Shown: one piece after another, positions 11,682-24,600 of the stretch
How the letters are laid out: each line of letters begins with the position of its first letter
Numbering within the stretch: position 1 is the first letter of the stretch
Source: Ptiloglossa arizonensis
Taxonomy: Eukaryota; Arthropoda; Insecta; Hymenoptera; Colletidae
DNA length: 64,000 nucleotides
NCBI RefSeq assembly: GCF_051014685.1
Contig: NW_027479254.1
Coordinates: 62,001 to 126,000 of the forward strand
Direction: 5' to 3'
The notes under the pieces: generated by a model
What the model saw: only the letters and a program-made list of their open reading frames with translations
Databases searched by the model: none
Told to the model about the DNA's origin: nothing
Program-made: the position numbers and the translations under genes

Positions 11682-13479
11682 CCCGATTACAACGGTATGT
11701 GTATTTTTTCCCTAGGCCATTCTGGTTAAGCGTTTGGAGCAGCAGAGTTGCGAAAAGTTTTTTGTCTTCTCAACCATTTCTTGGCTTCAAACTCCCATAT
11801 CTCGCGAACGGATTGACCTAACCCAAAAATTCCTATTGCATCTGAAAGTAGAAACTCGCCCGATTACAACGGTATGTGTATTTTTCCCCTAGGCCATTCT
11901 GGTTAAGCGTTTGGAGCAGCAGAATTGCGAAAAATTTGTTGCCTTCTCAACCATTTCTTGGCTTCAAACTCCCATATCTCGCGAACGGATTGACCTAACC
12001 CAAAAATTCCTATTGCATCTGAAAGTCGAAACTCGCCCGATTACAACGGTATGTGTATTTTTCCCCTAGGCCATTCTGGTTAAGCGTTTGGAGCAGCAGA
12101 ATTGCGAAAAATTTTTTGTCTTCTCAACCATTTCTTGGCTTCAAACTCCCATATCTCGCGAACGGATTGACCTAACCCAAAAATTCCTATAGCGTCTGGA
12201 AGTAGAACCTCGCCCGATTACAACGGTATGTGTATTTTTTCTCTAGGCCATTCTGGTTAAGCGTTTGGAGCAGCAGAATTGCGAAAAATTTTTTGCCTTC
12301 TCAACCATTTCTTGGCTTCAAACTCCCATATCTCGCGAACGGATTGACCTAACCCAAAAATTCCTATTGCATCTGAAAGTAGAAACTCGCCCGATTACAA
12401 CGGTATGTGTATTTTTTCCCTAGGCCATTCTGGTTAAGCGTTTGGAGCAGCAGAATTGCGAAAAATTTTTTGCCTTCTCAACCATTTCTTGGCTTCAGAC
12501 TCCCATATCTCGCGAACGGATTGACCTAACCCAAAAATTCCTATTGCATCTGAAAGTAGAAACTCGCCCGATTACAACGGTATGTGTATTTTTCCCCTAG
12601 GCCATTCTGGTTAAGCGTTTGGAGCAGCAGAATTGCGAAAAATTTGTTGCCTTCTCAACCATTTCTTGGCTTCAAACTCCCATATCTCGCGAACGGATTG
12701 ACCTAACCCAAAAATTCCTATTGCATCTGAAAGTCGAAACTCGCCCGATGACAACGGTATGTGTATTTTTCCCCTAGGCCATTCTGGTTAAGCGTTTGGA
12801 GCAGCAGAATTGCGAAAAATTTTTTGCCTTCTCAAGCATTTCTTGGCTTCAAACTCCCATATCTCGCGAACGGATTGACCTAACCCAAAAATTCCAATTG
12901 CATCTGAAAGCAGAACCTCGCCCGATTACAGCGGTATGTGTATTTTTTCCCTAGGCCATTCTGGTTAAGCGTTTGGAGCAGCAGAATTGCGAAAAATTTT
13001 TTGCCTTCTCAACCATTTCTTGGCTTCAAACTCCCATATCTCGCGAACGGATTGACCTAACCCAAAAATTCCTGTAGCGTCTGGAAGTAGAGACTCGCCC
13101 GATTACAACGGTATGTGTATTTTTTCCCTAGGTCATTCTGGTTAAGCGTTTGGAGCAGCAGAATTGCGAAAAATTTTTTGCCTTCTCAACCATTTCTTGG
13201 CTTCAAACTCCCATATCTCATGAACGGATTGACCTAACCCAAAAATTCCTATTGCATCTGAAAGTAGAAACTCGCCCGATTACAACGGTATGTGTATTTT
13301 TTCCCTAGGCCATTCTGGTTAAGCGTTTGGAGCAGCAGAATTGCGAAAAATTTTTTGCCTTCTCAACCATTTCTTGGCTTCAAACTCCCATATCTCGCGA
13401 ACGGATTGACCTAACCCAAAAATTCCTGTAGCGTCTGGAAGTAGAGACTCGCCCGATTACAACGGTATGTGTATTTTTT
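11002..13479 (+). repeat. 2,478-bp (14-monomer) higher-order unit, tandem copy 1
   Basis: From about 11,002 the sequence matches that 2,478 bases downstream with only scattered substitutions. Marks found at this offset are agcagagttg (11,741 and 14,219), gatgac (12,744 and 15,222), gaaagcagaacc (about 12,908 and 15,386) and tcatgaacgg (about 13,218 and 15,696). Left of 11,002 the two sequences differ in the T tract. This copy has a private gtcttctc near 12,119 where copy 2 has gccttctc. Confidence 0.85.
11682..12743 (+). repeat. 6-monomer cassette, copy 2
   Basis: This is a direct tandem continuation of the cassette at 10,620 with the same six types in the same order. It ends where the gatgacaacgg monomer begins at 12,744. 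The mark agcagagttg lies at 11,741, exactly 1,062 bp after its counterpart. Confidence 0.8.
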
Positions 13480-15957
13480 CCCTAGGCCATTCTGGTTAAG
13501 CGTTTGGAGCAGCAGAATTGCGAAAAATTTTTTGCCTTCTCAACCATTTCTTGGCTTCAAACTCCCATATCTCGCGAACGGATTGACCTAACCCAAAAAT
13601 TCCTATAGCGTCTGGAAGTAGAACCTCGCCCGATTACAACGGTATGTGTATTTTTTCTCTAGGCCATTCTGGTTAAGCGTTTGGAGCAGCAGAATTGCGA
13701 AAAATTTTTTGCCTTCTCAACCATTTCTTGGCTTCAAACTCCCATATCTCGCGAACGGATTGACCTAACCCAAAAATTCCTATTGCATCTGAAAGTAGAA
13801 ACTCGCCCGATTACAACGGTATGTGTATTTTTTCCCTAGGCCATTCTGGTTAAGCGTTTGGAGCAGCAGAATTGCGAAAAATTTTTTGCCTTCTCAACCA
13901 TTTCTTGGCTTCAGACTCCCATATCTCGCGAACGGATTGACCTAACCCAAAAATTCCTATTGCATCTGAAAGTAGAAACTCGCCCGATTACAACGGTATG
14001 TGTATTTTTCCCCTAGGCCATTCTGGTTAAGCGTTTGGAGCAGCAGAATTGCGAAAAATTTGTTGCCTTCTCAACCATTTCTTGGCTTCAAACTCCCATA
14101 TCTCGCGAACGGATTGACCTAACCCAAAAATTCCTATTGCATCTGAAAGTAGAAACTCGCCCGATTACAACGGTATGTGTATTTTTTCCCTAGGCCATTC
14201 TGGTTAAGCGTTTGGAGCAGCAGAGTTGCGAAAAGTTTTTTGTCTTCTCAACCATTTCTTGGCTTCAAACTCCCATATCTCGCGAACGGATTGACCTAAC
14301 CCAAAAATTCCTATTGCATCTGAAAGTAGAAACTCGCCCGATTACAACGGTATGTGTATTTTTCCCCTAGGCCATTCTGGTTAAGCGTTTGGAGCAGCAG
14401 AATTGCGAAAAATTTGTTGCCTTCTCAACCATTTCTTGGCTTCAAACTCCCATATCTCGCGAACGGATTGACCTAACCCAAAAATTCCTATTGCATCTGA
14501 AAGTCGAAACTCGCCCGATTACAACGGTATGTGTATTTTTCCCCTAGGCCATTCTGGTTAAGCGTTTGGAGCAGCAGAATTGCGAAAAATTTTTTGCCTT
14601 CTCAACCATTTCTTGGCTTCAAACTCCCATATCTCGCGAACGGATTGACCTAACCCAAAAATTCCTATAGCGTCTGGAAGTAGAACCTCGCCCGATTACA
14701 ACGGTATGTGTATTTTTTCTCTAGGCCATTCTGGTTAAGCGTTTGGAGCAGCAGAATTGCGAAAAATTTTTTGCCTTCTCAACCATTTCTTGGCTTCAAA
14801 CTCCCATATCTCGCGAACGGATTGACCTAACCCAAAAATTCCTATTGCATCTGAAAGTAGAAACTCGCCCGATTACAACGGTATGTGTATTTTTTCCCTA
14901 GGCCATTCTGGTTAAGCGTTTGGAGCAGCAGAATTGCGAAAAATTTTTTGCCTTCTCAACCATTTCTTGGCTTCAGACTCCCATATCTCGCGAACGGATT
15001 GACCTAACCCAAAAATTCCTATTGCATCTGAAAGTAGAAACTCGCCCGATTACAACGGTATGTGTATTTTTCCCCTAGGCCATTCTGGTTAAGCGTTTGG
15101 AGCAGCAGAATTGCGAAAAATTTGTTGCCTTCTCAACCATTTCTTGGCTTCAAACTCCCATATCTCGCGAACGGATTGACCTAACCCAAAAATTCCTATT
15201 GCATCTGAAAGTCGAAACTCGCCCGATGACAACGGTATGTGTATTTTTCCCCTAGGCCATTCTGGTTAAGCGTTTGGAGCAGCAGAATTGCGAAAAATTT
15301 TTTGCCTTCTCAAGCATTTCTTGGCTTCAAACTCCCATATCTCGCGAACGGATTGACCTAACCCAAAAATTCCAATTGCATCTGAAAGCAGAACCTCGCC
15401 CGATTACAGCGGTATGTGTATTTTTTCCCTAGGCCATTCTGGTTAAGCGTTTGGAGCAGCAGAATTGCGAAAAATTTTTTGCCTTCTCAACCATTTCTTG
15501 GCTTCAAACTCCCATATCTCGCGAACGGATTGACCTAACCCAAAAATTCCTGTAGCGTCTGGAAGTAGAGACTCGCCCGATTACAACGGTATGTGTATTT
15601 TTTCCCTAGGTCATTCTGGTTAAGCGTTTGGAGCAGCAGAATTGCGAAAAATTTTTTGCCTTCTCAACCATTTCTTGGCTTCAAACTCCCATATCTCATG
15701 AACGGATTGACCTAACCCAAAAATTCCTATTGCATCTGAAAGTAGAAACTCGCCCGATTACAACGGTATGTGTATTTTTTCCCTAGGCCATTCTGGTTAA
15801 GCGTTTGGAGCAGCAGAATTGCGAAAAATTTTTTGCCTTCTCAACCATTTCTTGGCTTCAAACTCCCATATCTCGCGAACGGATTGACCTAACCCAAAAA
15901 TTCCTGTAGCGTCTGGAAGTAGAGACTCGCCCGATTACAACGGTATGTGTATTTTTT
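13480..15957 (+). repeat. 2,478-bp (14-monomer) higher-order unit, tandem copy 2
   Basis: This is the direct continuation of copy 1 at a 14-monomer offset. Matching lasts until about 16,005, where a sixth A enters the A/T tract here (gaaaaaattttt), and it is clearly lost about 80 bases later. The latter part also belongs to the 3,363-bp duplication starting near 14,721, so the larger event was superimposed on this one. Confidence 0.85.
14160..15221 (+). repeat. 6-monomer cassette, copy 3
   Basis: This is the cassette inside the second 14-monomer unit, 2,478 bp after copy 2. It is followed by the gatgacaacgg monomer at 15,222, just as copy 2 is at 12,744. The 14-monomer unit is therefore this cassette plus eight further monomers. 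Confidence 0.8.
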
Positions 15958-18083
15958 CCCTAGGCCATTCTGGTTAAGCGTTTGGAGCAGCAGAATTGCG
16001 AAAAAATTTTTGCCTTCTCAACCATTTCTTGGCTTCAAACTCCCATATCTCGCGAACGGATTGACCTAACCCAAAAATTCCTATTGCATCTGAAAGTAGA
16101 AACTCGCCCGATTACAACGGTATGTGTATTTTTTCCCTAGGCCATTCTGGTTAAGCGTTTGGAGCAGCAGAATTGCGAAAAATTTTTTGCCTTCTCAACC
16201 ATTTCTTGGCTTCAAACTCCCATATCTCGCGAACGGATTGACCTAACCCAAAAATTCCAATTGCATCTGAAAGTAGAAACTCGCCCGATTACAACGGTAT
16301 GTGTATTTTTTCCCTAGGCCACTCTGGTTAAGCGTTTGGAGCAGCAGAATTGCGAAAAAGTTGTTGCCTTCTCAACCATTTCTTGGCTTCAAACTCCCAT
16401 ATCTCGCGAACGGATTGACCTAACCCAAAAATTCCTGTAGCGTCTGGAAGTAGAGACTCGCCCGATTACAACGGTATGTGTATTTTTTCCCTAGGCCATT
16501 CTGGTTAAGCGTTTGGAGCAGCAGAATTGCGAAAAATTTTTTGCCTTCTCAACCATTTCTTGGCTTCAAACTCCCATATCTCGCGAACGGATTGACCTAA
16601 CCCAAAAATTCCTATTGCACCTGAAAGTAGAAACTCGCCCGATTACAATGGTATGTGTATTTTTCCCCTAGGCCATTCTGGTTAAGCGTTTGGAGCAGCA
16701 GAATTGCGAAAAAGTTGTTGCTTTCTCAACTATTTCTTGGCTTCAAACTCCCATATCTCGCGAACGGATTGACCTAACCCAAAAATTCCAACTGCATCTG
16801 AAAGTAGAAACTCGCCCGATTACAACGGTATGTGTATTTTTTCCCTAGGCCACTCTGGTTAAGCGTTTGGAGCAGCAGAATTGCGAAAAATTTTTTGCCT
16901 TCTCAACCATTTCTTGGCTTCAAACTCCCATATCTCGCGAACGGATTGACCTAACCCAAAAATTCCTGTAGCGTCTGGAAGTAGAGACTCGCCCGATTAC
17001 AACGGTATGTGTATTTTTTCCCTAGGCCATTCTGGTTAAGCGTTTGGAGCAGCAGAATTGCGAAAAATTTTTTGCCTTCTCAACCATTTCTTGGCTTCAA
17101 ACTCCCATATCTCGCGAACGGATTGACCTAACCCAAAAATTCCTATTGCATCTGAAAGTAGAAACTCGCCCGATTACAACGGTATGTGTATTTTTCCCCT
17201 AGGCCATTCTGGTTAAGCGTTTGGAGCAGCAGAATTGCGAAAAAGTTGTTGCCTTCTCAACCATTTCTTGGCTTCAAACTCCCATATCTCGCGAACGGAT
17301 TGACCTAACCCAAAAATTCCTGTAGCGTCTGGAAGTAGAGACTCGCCCGATTACAACGGTATGTGTATTTTTTCCCTAGGCCATTCTGGTTAAGCGTTTG
17401 GAGCAGCAGAATTGCGAAAAATTTTTTGCCTTCTCAACCATTTCTTGGCTTCAAACTCCCATATCTCGCGAACGGATTGACCTAACCCAAAAATTCCTGT
17501 AGCGTCTTGAAGTAGAGACTCGCCCGATTACAACGGTATGTGTATTTTTTCCCTAGGCCATTCTGGTTAAGCGTTTGGAGCAGCAGAATTGCGAAAAATT
17601 TTTTGCCTTCTCAACCATTTCTTGGCTTCAAACTCCCATATCTCGCGAACGGATTGACCTAACCCAAAAATTCCTGTAGCGTCTTGAAGTAGAGACTCGC
17701 CCGATTACAACGGTATGTGTATTTTTTCCCTAGGCCATTCTGGTTAAGCGTTTGGAGCAGCAGAATTGCGAAAAATTTTTTGCCTTCTCAACCATTTCTT
17801 GGCTTCAAACTCCCATATCTCGCGAACGGATAGACCTAACCCAAAAATTCCAATTGCATCTGAAAGTAGAACCTCGCCCGATTACAGCGGTATGTGTATT
17901 TTTTCCCTAGGCCATTCTGGTTAAGCGTTTGGAGCAGCAGAATTGCGAAAAATTTTTTGCCTTCTCAACCATTTCTTGGCTTCAAACTCCCATATCTCGC
18001 GAACGGATTGACCTAACCCAAAAATTCCTATTGCATCTGAAAGTAGAAACTCGCCCGATTACAACGGTATGTGTATTTTTTCC
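14721..18083 (+). repeat. 3,363-bp (19-monomer) higher-order unit, tandem copy 1
   Basis: Nineteen monomers are repeated immediately downstream at a 3,363-bp offset. Rare marks at this offset are gatgac (15,222 and 18,585), the six-A tract (15,998 and 19,361), gttgctttctcaactattt (16,717 and 20,080) and ggatagacc (about 17,830 and 21,193). Differences seen are few: gttgcc against tttgcc near 15,123, the tract near 16,360, and acaatggt against acaacggt near 16,645. Confidence 0.85.
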
Positions 18084-21000
18084 CTAGGCCATTCTGGTTA
18101 AGCGTTTGGAGCAGCAGAATTGCGAAAAATTTTTTGCCTTCTCAACCATTTCTTGGCTTCAAACTCCCATATCTCGCGAACGGATTGACCTAACCCAAAA
18201 ATTCCTATTGCATCTGAAAGTAGAAACTCGCCCGATTACAACGGTATGTGTATTTTTTCCCTAGGCCATTCTGGTTAAGCGTTTGGAGCAGCAGAATTGC
18301 GAAAAATTTTTTGCCTTCTCAACCATTTCTTGGCTTCAGACTCCCATATCTCGCGAACGGATTGACCTAACCCAAAAATTCCTATTGCATCTGAAAGTAG
18401 AAACTCGCCCGATTACAACGGTATGTGTATTTTTCCCCTAGGCCATTCTGGTTAAGCGTTTGGAGCAGCAGAATTGCGAAAAATTTTTTGCCTTCTCAAC
18501 CATTTCTTGGCTTCAAACTCCCATATCTCGCGAACGGATTGACCTAACCCAAAAATTCCTATTGCATCTGAAAGTCGAAACTCGCCCGATGACAACGGTA
18601 TGTGTATTTTTCCCCTAGGCCATTCTGGTTAAGCGTTTGGAGCAGCAGAATTGCGAAAAATTTTTTGCCTTCTCAAGCATTTCTTGGCTTCAAACTCCCA
18701 TATCTCGCGAACGGATTGACCTAACCCAAAAATTCCAATTGCATCTGAAAGCAGAACCTCGCCCGATTACAGCGGTATGTGTATTTTTTCCCTAGGCCAT
18801 TCTGGTTAAGCGTTTGGAGCAGCAGAATTGCGAAAAATTTTTTGCCTTCTCAACCATTTCTTGGCTTCAAACTCCCATATCTCGCGAACGGATTGACCTA
18901 ACCCAAAAATTCCTGTAGCGTCTGGAAGTAGAGACTCGCCCGATTACAACGGTATGTGTATTTTTTCCCTAGGTCATTCTGGTTAAGCGTTTGGAGCAGC
19001 AGAATTGCGAAAAATTTTTTGCCTTCTCAACCATTTCTTGGCTTCAAACTCCCATATCTCATGAACGGATTGACCTAACCCAAAAATTCCTATTGCATCT
19101 GAAAGTAGAAACTCGCCCGATTACAACGGTATGTGTATTTTTTCCCTAGGCCATTCTGGTTAAGCGTTTGGAGCAGCAGAATTGCGAAAAATTTTTTGCC
19201 TTCTCAACCATTTCTTGGCTTCAAACTCCCATATCTCGCGAACGGATTGACCTAACCCAAAAATTCCTGTAGCGTCTGGAAGTAGAGACTCGCCCGATTA
19301 CAACGGTATGTGTATTTTTTCCCTAGGCCATTCTGGTTAAGCGTTTGGAGCAGCAGAATTGCGAAAAAATTTTTGCCTTCTCAACCATTTCTTGGCTTCA
19401 AACTCCCATATCTCGCGAACGGATTGACCTAACCCAAAAATTCCTATTGCATCTGAAAGTAGAAACTCGCCCGATTACAACGGTATGTGTATTTTTTCCC
19501 TAGGCCATTCTGGTTAAGCGTTTGGAGCAGCAGAATTGCGAAAAATTTTTTGCCTTCTCAACCATTTCTTGGCTTCAAACTCCCATATCTCGCGAACGGA
19601 TTGACCTAACCCAAAAATTCCAATTGCATCTGAAAGTAGAAACTCGCCCGATTACAACGGTATGTGTATTTTTTCCCTAGGCCACTCTGGTTAAGCGTTT
19701 GGAGCAGCAGAATTGCGAAAAATTTTTTGCCTTCTCAACCATTTCTTGGCTTCAAACTCCCATATCTCGCGAACGGATTGACCTAACCCAAAAATTCCTG
19801 TAGCGTCTGGAAGTAGAGACTCGCCCGATTACAACGGTATGTGTATTTTTTCCCTAGGCCATTCTGGTTAAGCGTTTGGAGCAGCAGAATTGCGAAAAAT
19901 TTTTTGCCTTCTCAACCATTTCTTGGCTTCAAACTCCCATATCTCGCGAACGGATTGACCTAACCCAAAAATTCCTATTGCACCTGAAAGTAGAAACTCG
20001 CCCGATTACAACGGTATGTGTATTTTTCCCCTAGGCCATTCTGGTTAAGCGTTTGGAGCAGCAGAATTGCGAAAAAGTTGTTGCTTTCTCAACTATTTCT
20101 TGGCTTCAAACTCCCATATCTCGCGAACGGATTGACCTAACCCAAAAATTCCAACTGCATCTGAAAGTAGAAACTCGCCCGATTACAACGGTATGTGTAT
20201 TTTTTCCCTAGGCCACTCTGGTTAAGCGTTTGGAGCAGCAGAATTGCGAAAAATTTTTTGCCTTCTCAACCATTTCTTGGCTTCAAACTCCCATATCTCG
20301 CGAACGGATTGACCTAACCCAAAAATTCCTGTAGCGTCTGGAAGTAGAGACTCGCCCGATTACAACGGTATGTGTATTTTTTCCCTAGGCCATTCTGGTT
20401 AAGCGTTTGGAGCAGCAGAATTGCGAAAAATTTTTTGCCTTCTCAACCATTTCTTGGCTTCAAACTCCCATATCTCGCGAACGGATTGACCTAACCCAAA
20501 AATTCCTATTGCATCTGAAAGTAGAAACTCGCCCGATTACAACGGTATGTGTATTTTTCCCCTAGGCCATTCTGGTTAAGCGTTTGGAGCAGCAGAATTG
20601 CGAAAAAGTTGTTGCCTTCTCAACCATTTCTTGGCTTCAAACTCCCATATCTCGCGAACGGATTGACCTAACCCAAAAATTCCTGTAGCGTCTGGAAGTA
20701 GAGACTCGCCCGATTACAACGGTATGTGTATTTTTTCCCTAGGCCATTCTGGTTAAGCGTTTGGAGCAGCAGAATTGCGAAAAATTTTTTGCCTTCTCAA
20801 CCATTTCTTGGCTTCAAACTCCCATATCTCGCGAACGGATTGACCTAACCCAAAAATTCCTGTAGCGTCTTGAAGTAGAGACTCGCCCGATTACAACGGT
20901 ATGTGTATTTTTTCCCTAGGCCATTCTGGTTAAGCGTTTGGAGCAGCAGAATTGCGAAAAATTTTTTGCCTTCTCAACCATTTCTTGGCTTCAAACTCCC

Positions 21001-21446
21001 ATATCTCGCGAACGGATTGACCTAACCCAAAAATTCCTGTAGCGTCTTGAAGTAGAGACTCGCCCGATTACAACGGTATGTGTATTTTTTCCCTAGGCCA
21101 TTCTGGTTAAGCGTTTGGAGCAGCAGAATTGCGAAAAATTTTTTGCCTTCTCAACCATTTCTTGGCTTCAAACTCCCATATCTCGCGAACGGATAGACCT
21201 AACCCAAAAATTCCAATTGCATCTGAAAGTAGAACCTCGCCCGATTACAGCGGTATGTGTATTTTTTCCCTAGGCCATTCTGGTTAAGCGTTTGGAGCAG
21301 CAGAATTGCGAAAAATTTTTTGCCTTCTCAACCATTTCTTGGCTTCAAACTCCCATATCTCGCGAACGGATTGACCTAACCCAAAAATTCCTATTGCATC
21401 TGAAAGTAGAAACTCGCCCGATTACAACGGTATGTGTATTTTTTCC
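18084..21446 (+). repeat. 3,363-bp (19-monomer) higher-order unit, tandem copy 2
   Basis: This copy follows the preceding unit directly. Matching continues to about 21,482, where a cagaagtgcgaaagattt monomer appears that the first copy lacks at the corresponding place (18,120). The near identity over 3.3 kb points to a recent duplication. Confidence 0.85.
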
Positions 21447-21616
21447 CTAGGCCATTCTGGTTAAGCGTTTGGAGCAGCAGAAGTGCGAAAGATTTGTTGT
21501 CTTCCCAACCATTTCTTAGCTTCAAACACCCATATCTCGCGAACGGATTGACCTAACCCAAAAATTCCTGTAGCGTCTGGAAGTAGAGACGCGCCCGATT
21601 ACAACGGTATGTGTAT

Positions 21617-23921
21617 TTTTTCCCTAGGCCATTCTGGTTAAGCGTTTGGAGCAGCAGAATTGCGAAAAATTTTTTGCCTTCTCAAGCATTTCTTGGCTTC
21701 AAACTCCCATATCTCGCGAACGGATTGACCTAACCCAAAAATTCCAATTGCATCTGAAAGCAGAACCTCGCCCGATTACAGCGGTATGTGTATTTTTTCC
21801 CTAGGCCATTCTGGTTAAGCGTTTGGAGCAGCAGAATTGCGAAAAATTTTTTGCCTTCTCAACCATTTCTTGGCTTCAAACTCCCATATCTCGCGAACGG
21901 ATTGACCTAACCCAAAAATTCCTGTCGCGTCTGGAAGTAGAGACTCGCCCGATTACAACGGTATGTGTATTTTTTCCCTAGGTCATTCTGGTTAAGCGTT
22001 TGGAGCAGCAGAATTGCGAAAAATTTTTTGCCTTCTCAACCATTTCTTGGCTTCAAACTCCCATATCTCATGAACGGATTGACCTAACCCAAAAATTCCT
22101 ATTGCATCTGAAAGTAGAAACTCGCCCGATTACAACGGTATGTGTATTTTTTCCCTAGGCCATTCTGGTTAAGCGTTTGGAGCAGCAGAATTGCGAAAAA
22201 TTTTTTGCCTTCTCAACCATTTCTTGGCTTCAAACTCCCATATCTCGCGAACGGATTGACCTAACCCAAAAATTCCTTTAGCGTCTGGAAGTAGAGACTC
22301 GCCCGATTACAACGGTATGTGTATTTTTTCCCTAGGCCATTCTGGTTAAGCGTTTGGAGCAGCAGAATTGCGAAAAATTTTTTGCCTTCTCAACCATTTC
22401 TTGGCTTCAAACTCCCATATCTCGCGAACGGATTGACCTAACCCAAAAATTCCTATTGCATCTGAAAGTAGAAACTCGCCCGATTACAACGGTATGTGTA
22501 TTTTTTCCCTAGGCCATTCTGGTTAAGCGTTTGGAGCAGCAGAATTGCGAAAAATTTTTTGCCTTCTCAACCATTTCTTGGCTTCAAACTCCCATATCTC
22601 GCGAACGGATTGACCTAACCCAAAAATTCCAATTGCATCTGAAAGTAGAAACTCGCCCGATTACAACGGTATGTGTATTTTTTCCCTAGGCCACACTGGT
22701 TAAGCGTTTGGAGCAGCAGAATTGCGAAAAATTTTTTGCCTTCTCAACCATTTCTTGGCTTCAAACTCCCATATCTCGCGAACGGATTGACCTAACCCAA
22801 AAATTCCTGTAGCGTCTGGAAGTAGAGACTCGCCCGATTACAACGGTATGTGTATTTTTTCCCTAGGCCATTCTGGTTAAGCGTTTGGAGCAGCAGAATT
22901 GCGAAAAATTTTTTGCCTTCTCAACCATTTCTTGGCTTCAAACTCCCATATCTCGCGAACGGATTGACCTAACCCAAAAATTCCTATTGCACCTGAAAGT
23001 AGAAACTCGCCCGATTACAACGGTATGTGTATTTTTCCCCTAGGCCATTCTGGTTAAGCGTTTGGAGCAGCAGAATTGCGAAAAAGTTGTTGCTTTCTCA
23101 ACTATTTCTTGGCTTCAAACTCCCATATCTCGCGAACGGATTGACCTAACCCAAAAATTCCAACTGCATCTGAAAGTAGAAACTCGCCCGATTACAACGG
23201 TATGTGTATTTTTTCCCTAGGCCACTCTGGTTAAGCGTTTGGAGCAGCAGAATTGCGAAAAATTTTTTGCCTTCTCAACCATTTCTTGGCTTCAAACTCC
23301 CATATCTCGCGAACGGATTGACCTAACCCAAAAATTCCTGTAGCGTCTGGAAGTAGAGACTCGCCCGATTACAACGGTATGTGTATTTTTTCCCTAGGCC
23401 ATTCTGGTTAAGCGTTTGGAGCAGCAGAATTGCGAAAAATTTTTTGCCTTCTCAACCATTTCTTGGCTTCAAACTCCCATATCTCGCGAACGGATTGACC
23501 TAACCCAAAAATTCCTATTGCATCTGAAAGTAGAAACTCGCCCGATTACAACGGTATGTGTATTTTTCCCCTAGGCCATTCTGGTTAAGCGTTTGGAGCA
23601 GCAGAATTGCGAAAAAGTTGTTGCCTTCTCAACCATTTCTTGGCTTCAAACTCCCATATCTCGCGAACGGATTGACCTAACCCAAAAATTCCTGTAGCGT
23701 CTGGAAGTAGAGACTCGCCCGATTACAACGGTATGTGTATTTTTTCCCTAGGCCATTCTGGTTAAGCGTTTGGAGCAGCAGAATTGCGAAAAATTTTTTG
23801 CCTTCTCAACCATTTCTTGGCTTCAAACTCCCATATCTCGCGAACGGATTGACCTAACCCAAAAATTCCTGTAGCGTCTTGAAGTAGAGACTCGCCCGAT
23901 TACAACGGTATGTGTATTTTT
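21617..23921 (+). repeat. Truncated third copy at 17-monomer offset
   Basis: Thirteen monomers match the second 19-monomer unit at a 3,009-bp (17 x 177) offset. Marks are gaaagcagaacc (18,749 and 21,758), tcatgaacgg (about 19,059 and 22,068) and gttgctttc (20,080 and 23,089). Private changes are ctgtcgcg near 21,925, ctttagcg near 22,277 and ccacactgg near 22,690. Relative to an exact 19-monomer step, two monomers are missing at the junction. Confidence 0.8.
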
Positions 23922-24600
23922 CCCCTAGGCCATTCTGGTTAAGCGTTTGGAGCAGCAGAATTGCGAAAAAGTTGTTGCTTTCTCAACTATTTCTTGGCTT
24001 CAAACTCCCATATCTCGCGAACGGATTGACCTAACCCAAAAATTCCAACTGCATCTGAAAGTAGAAACTCGCCCGATTACAACGGTATGTGTATTTTTTC
24101 CCTAGGCCACTCTGGTTAAGCGTATGGAGCAGCAGAATTGCGAAAAATTTTTTGCCTTCTCAACCATTTCTTGGCTTCAAACTCCCATATCTCGCGAACG
24201 GATTGACATAACCCAAAAATTCCTGTAGCGTCTGGAAGTAGAGACTCGCCCGATTACAACGGTATGTGTATTTTTCCCCTAGGCCATTCTGGTTAAGCGT
24301 TTGGAGCAGCAGAATTGCGAATAATTTTTTGCCTTCTCAACCATTTCTTGGCTTCAAACTCCCATATCTCGCGAACGGATTGACCTAACCCAAAAATTCC
24401 TATTGCACCTGAAAGTAGAAACTCGCCCGATTACAACGGTATGTGTATTTTTTCCCTAGGCCATTCTGGTTAAGCGTTTGGAGCAGCAGAATTGCGAAAA
24501 ATTTGTTGCCTTCTCTACCATTTCTTAGCTTCAAACTCCCATATCTCGCGAACGGATTGACCTAAGCCAAAAATTCCTGTTGCGTCTGAAAGTAGAAACT
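23922..24600 (+). repeat. 5-monomer step-back segment
   Basis: At 23,922 the T tract changes to tttttcccc and the sequence returns to the type seen 885 bp (5 x 177) earlier: gttgctttctcaactattt occurs at 23,089 and again at 23,974. Matching fades by about 24,500, where new variants such as ctaagccaaaa enter. This marks the right edge of the left domain. Confidence 0.7.
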
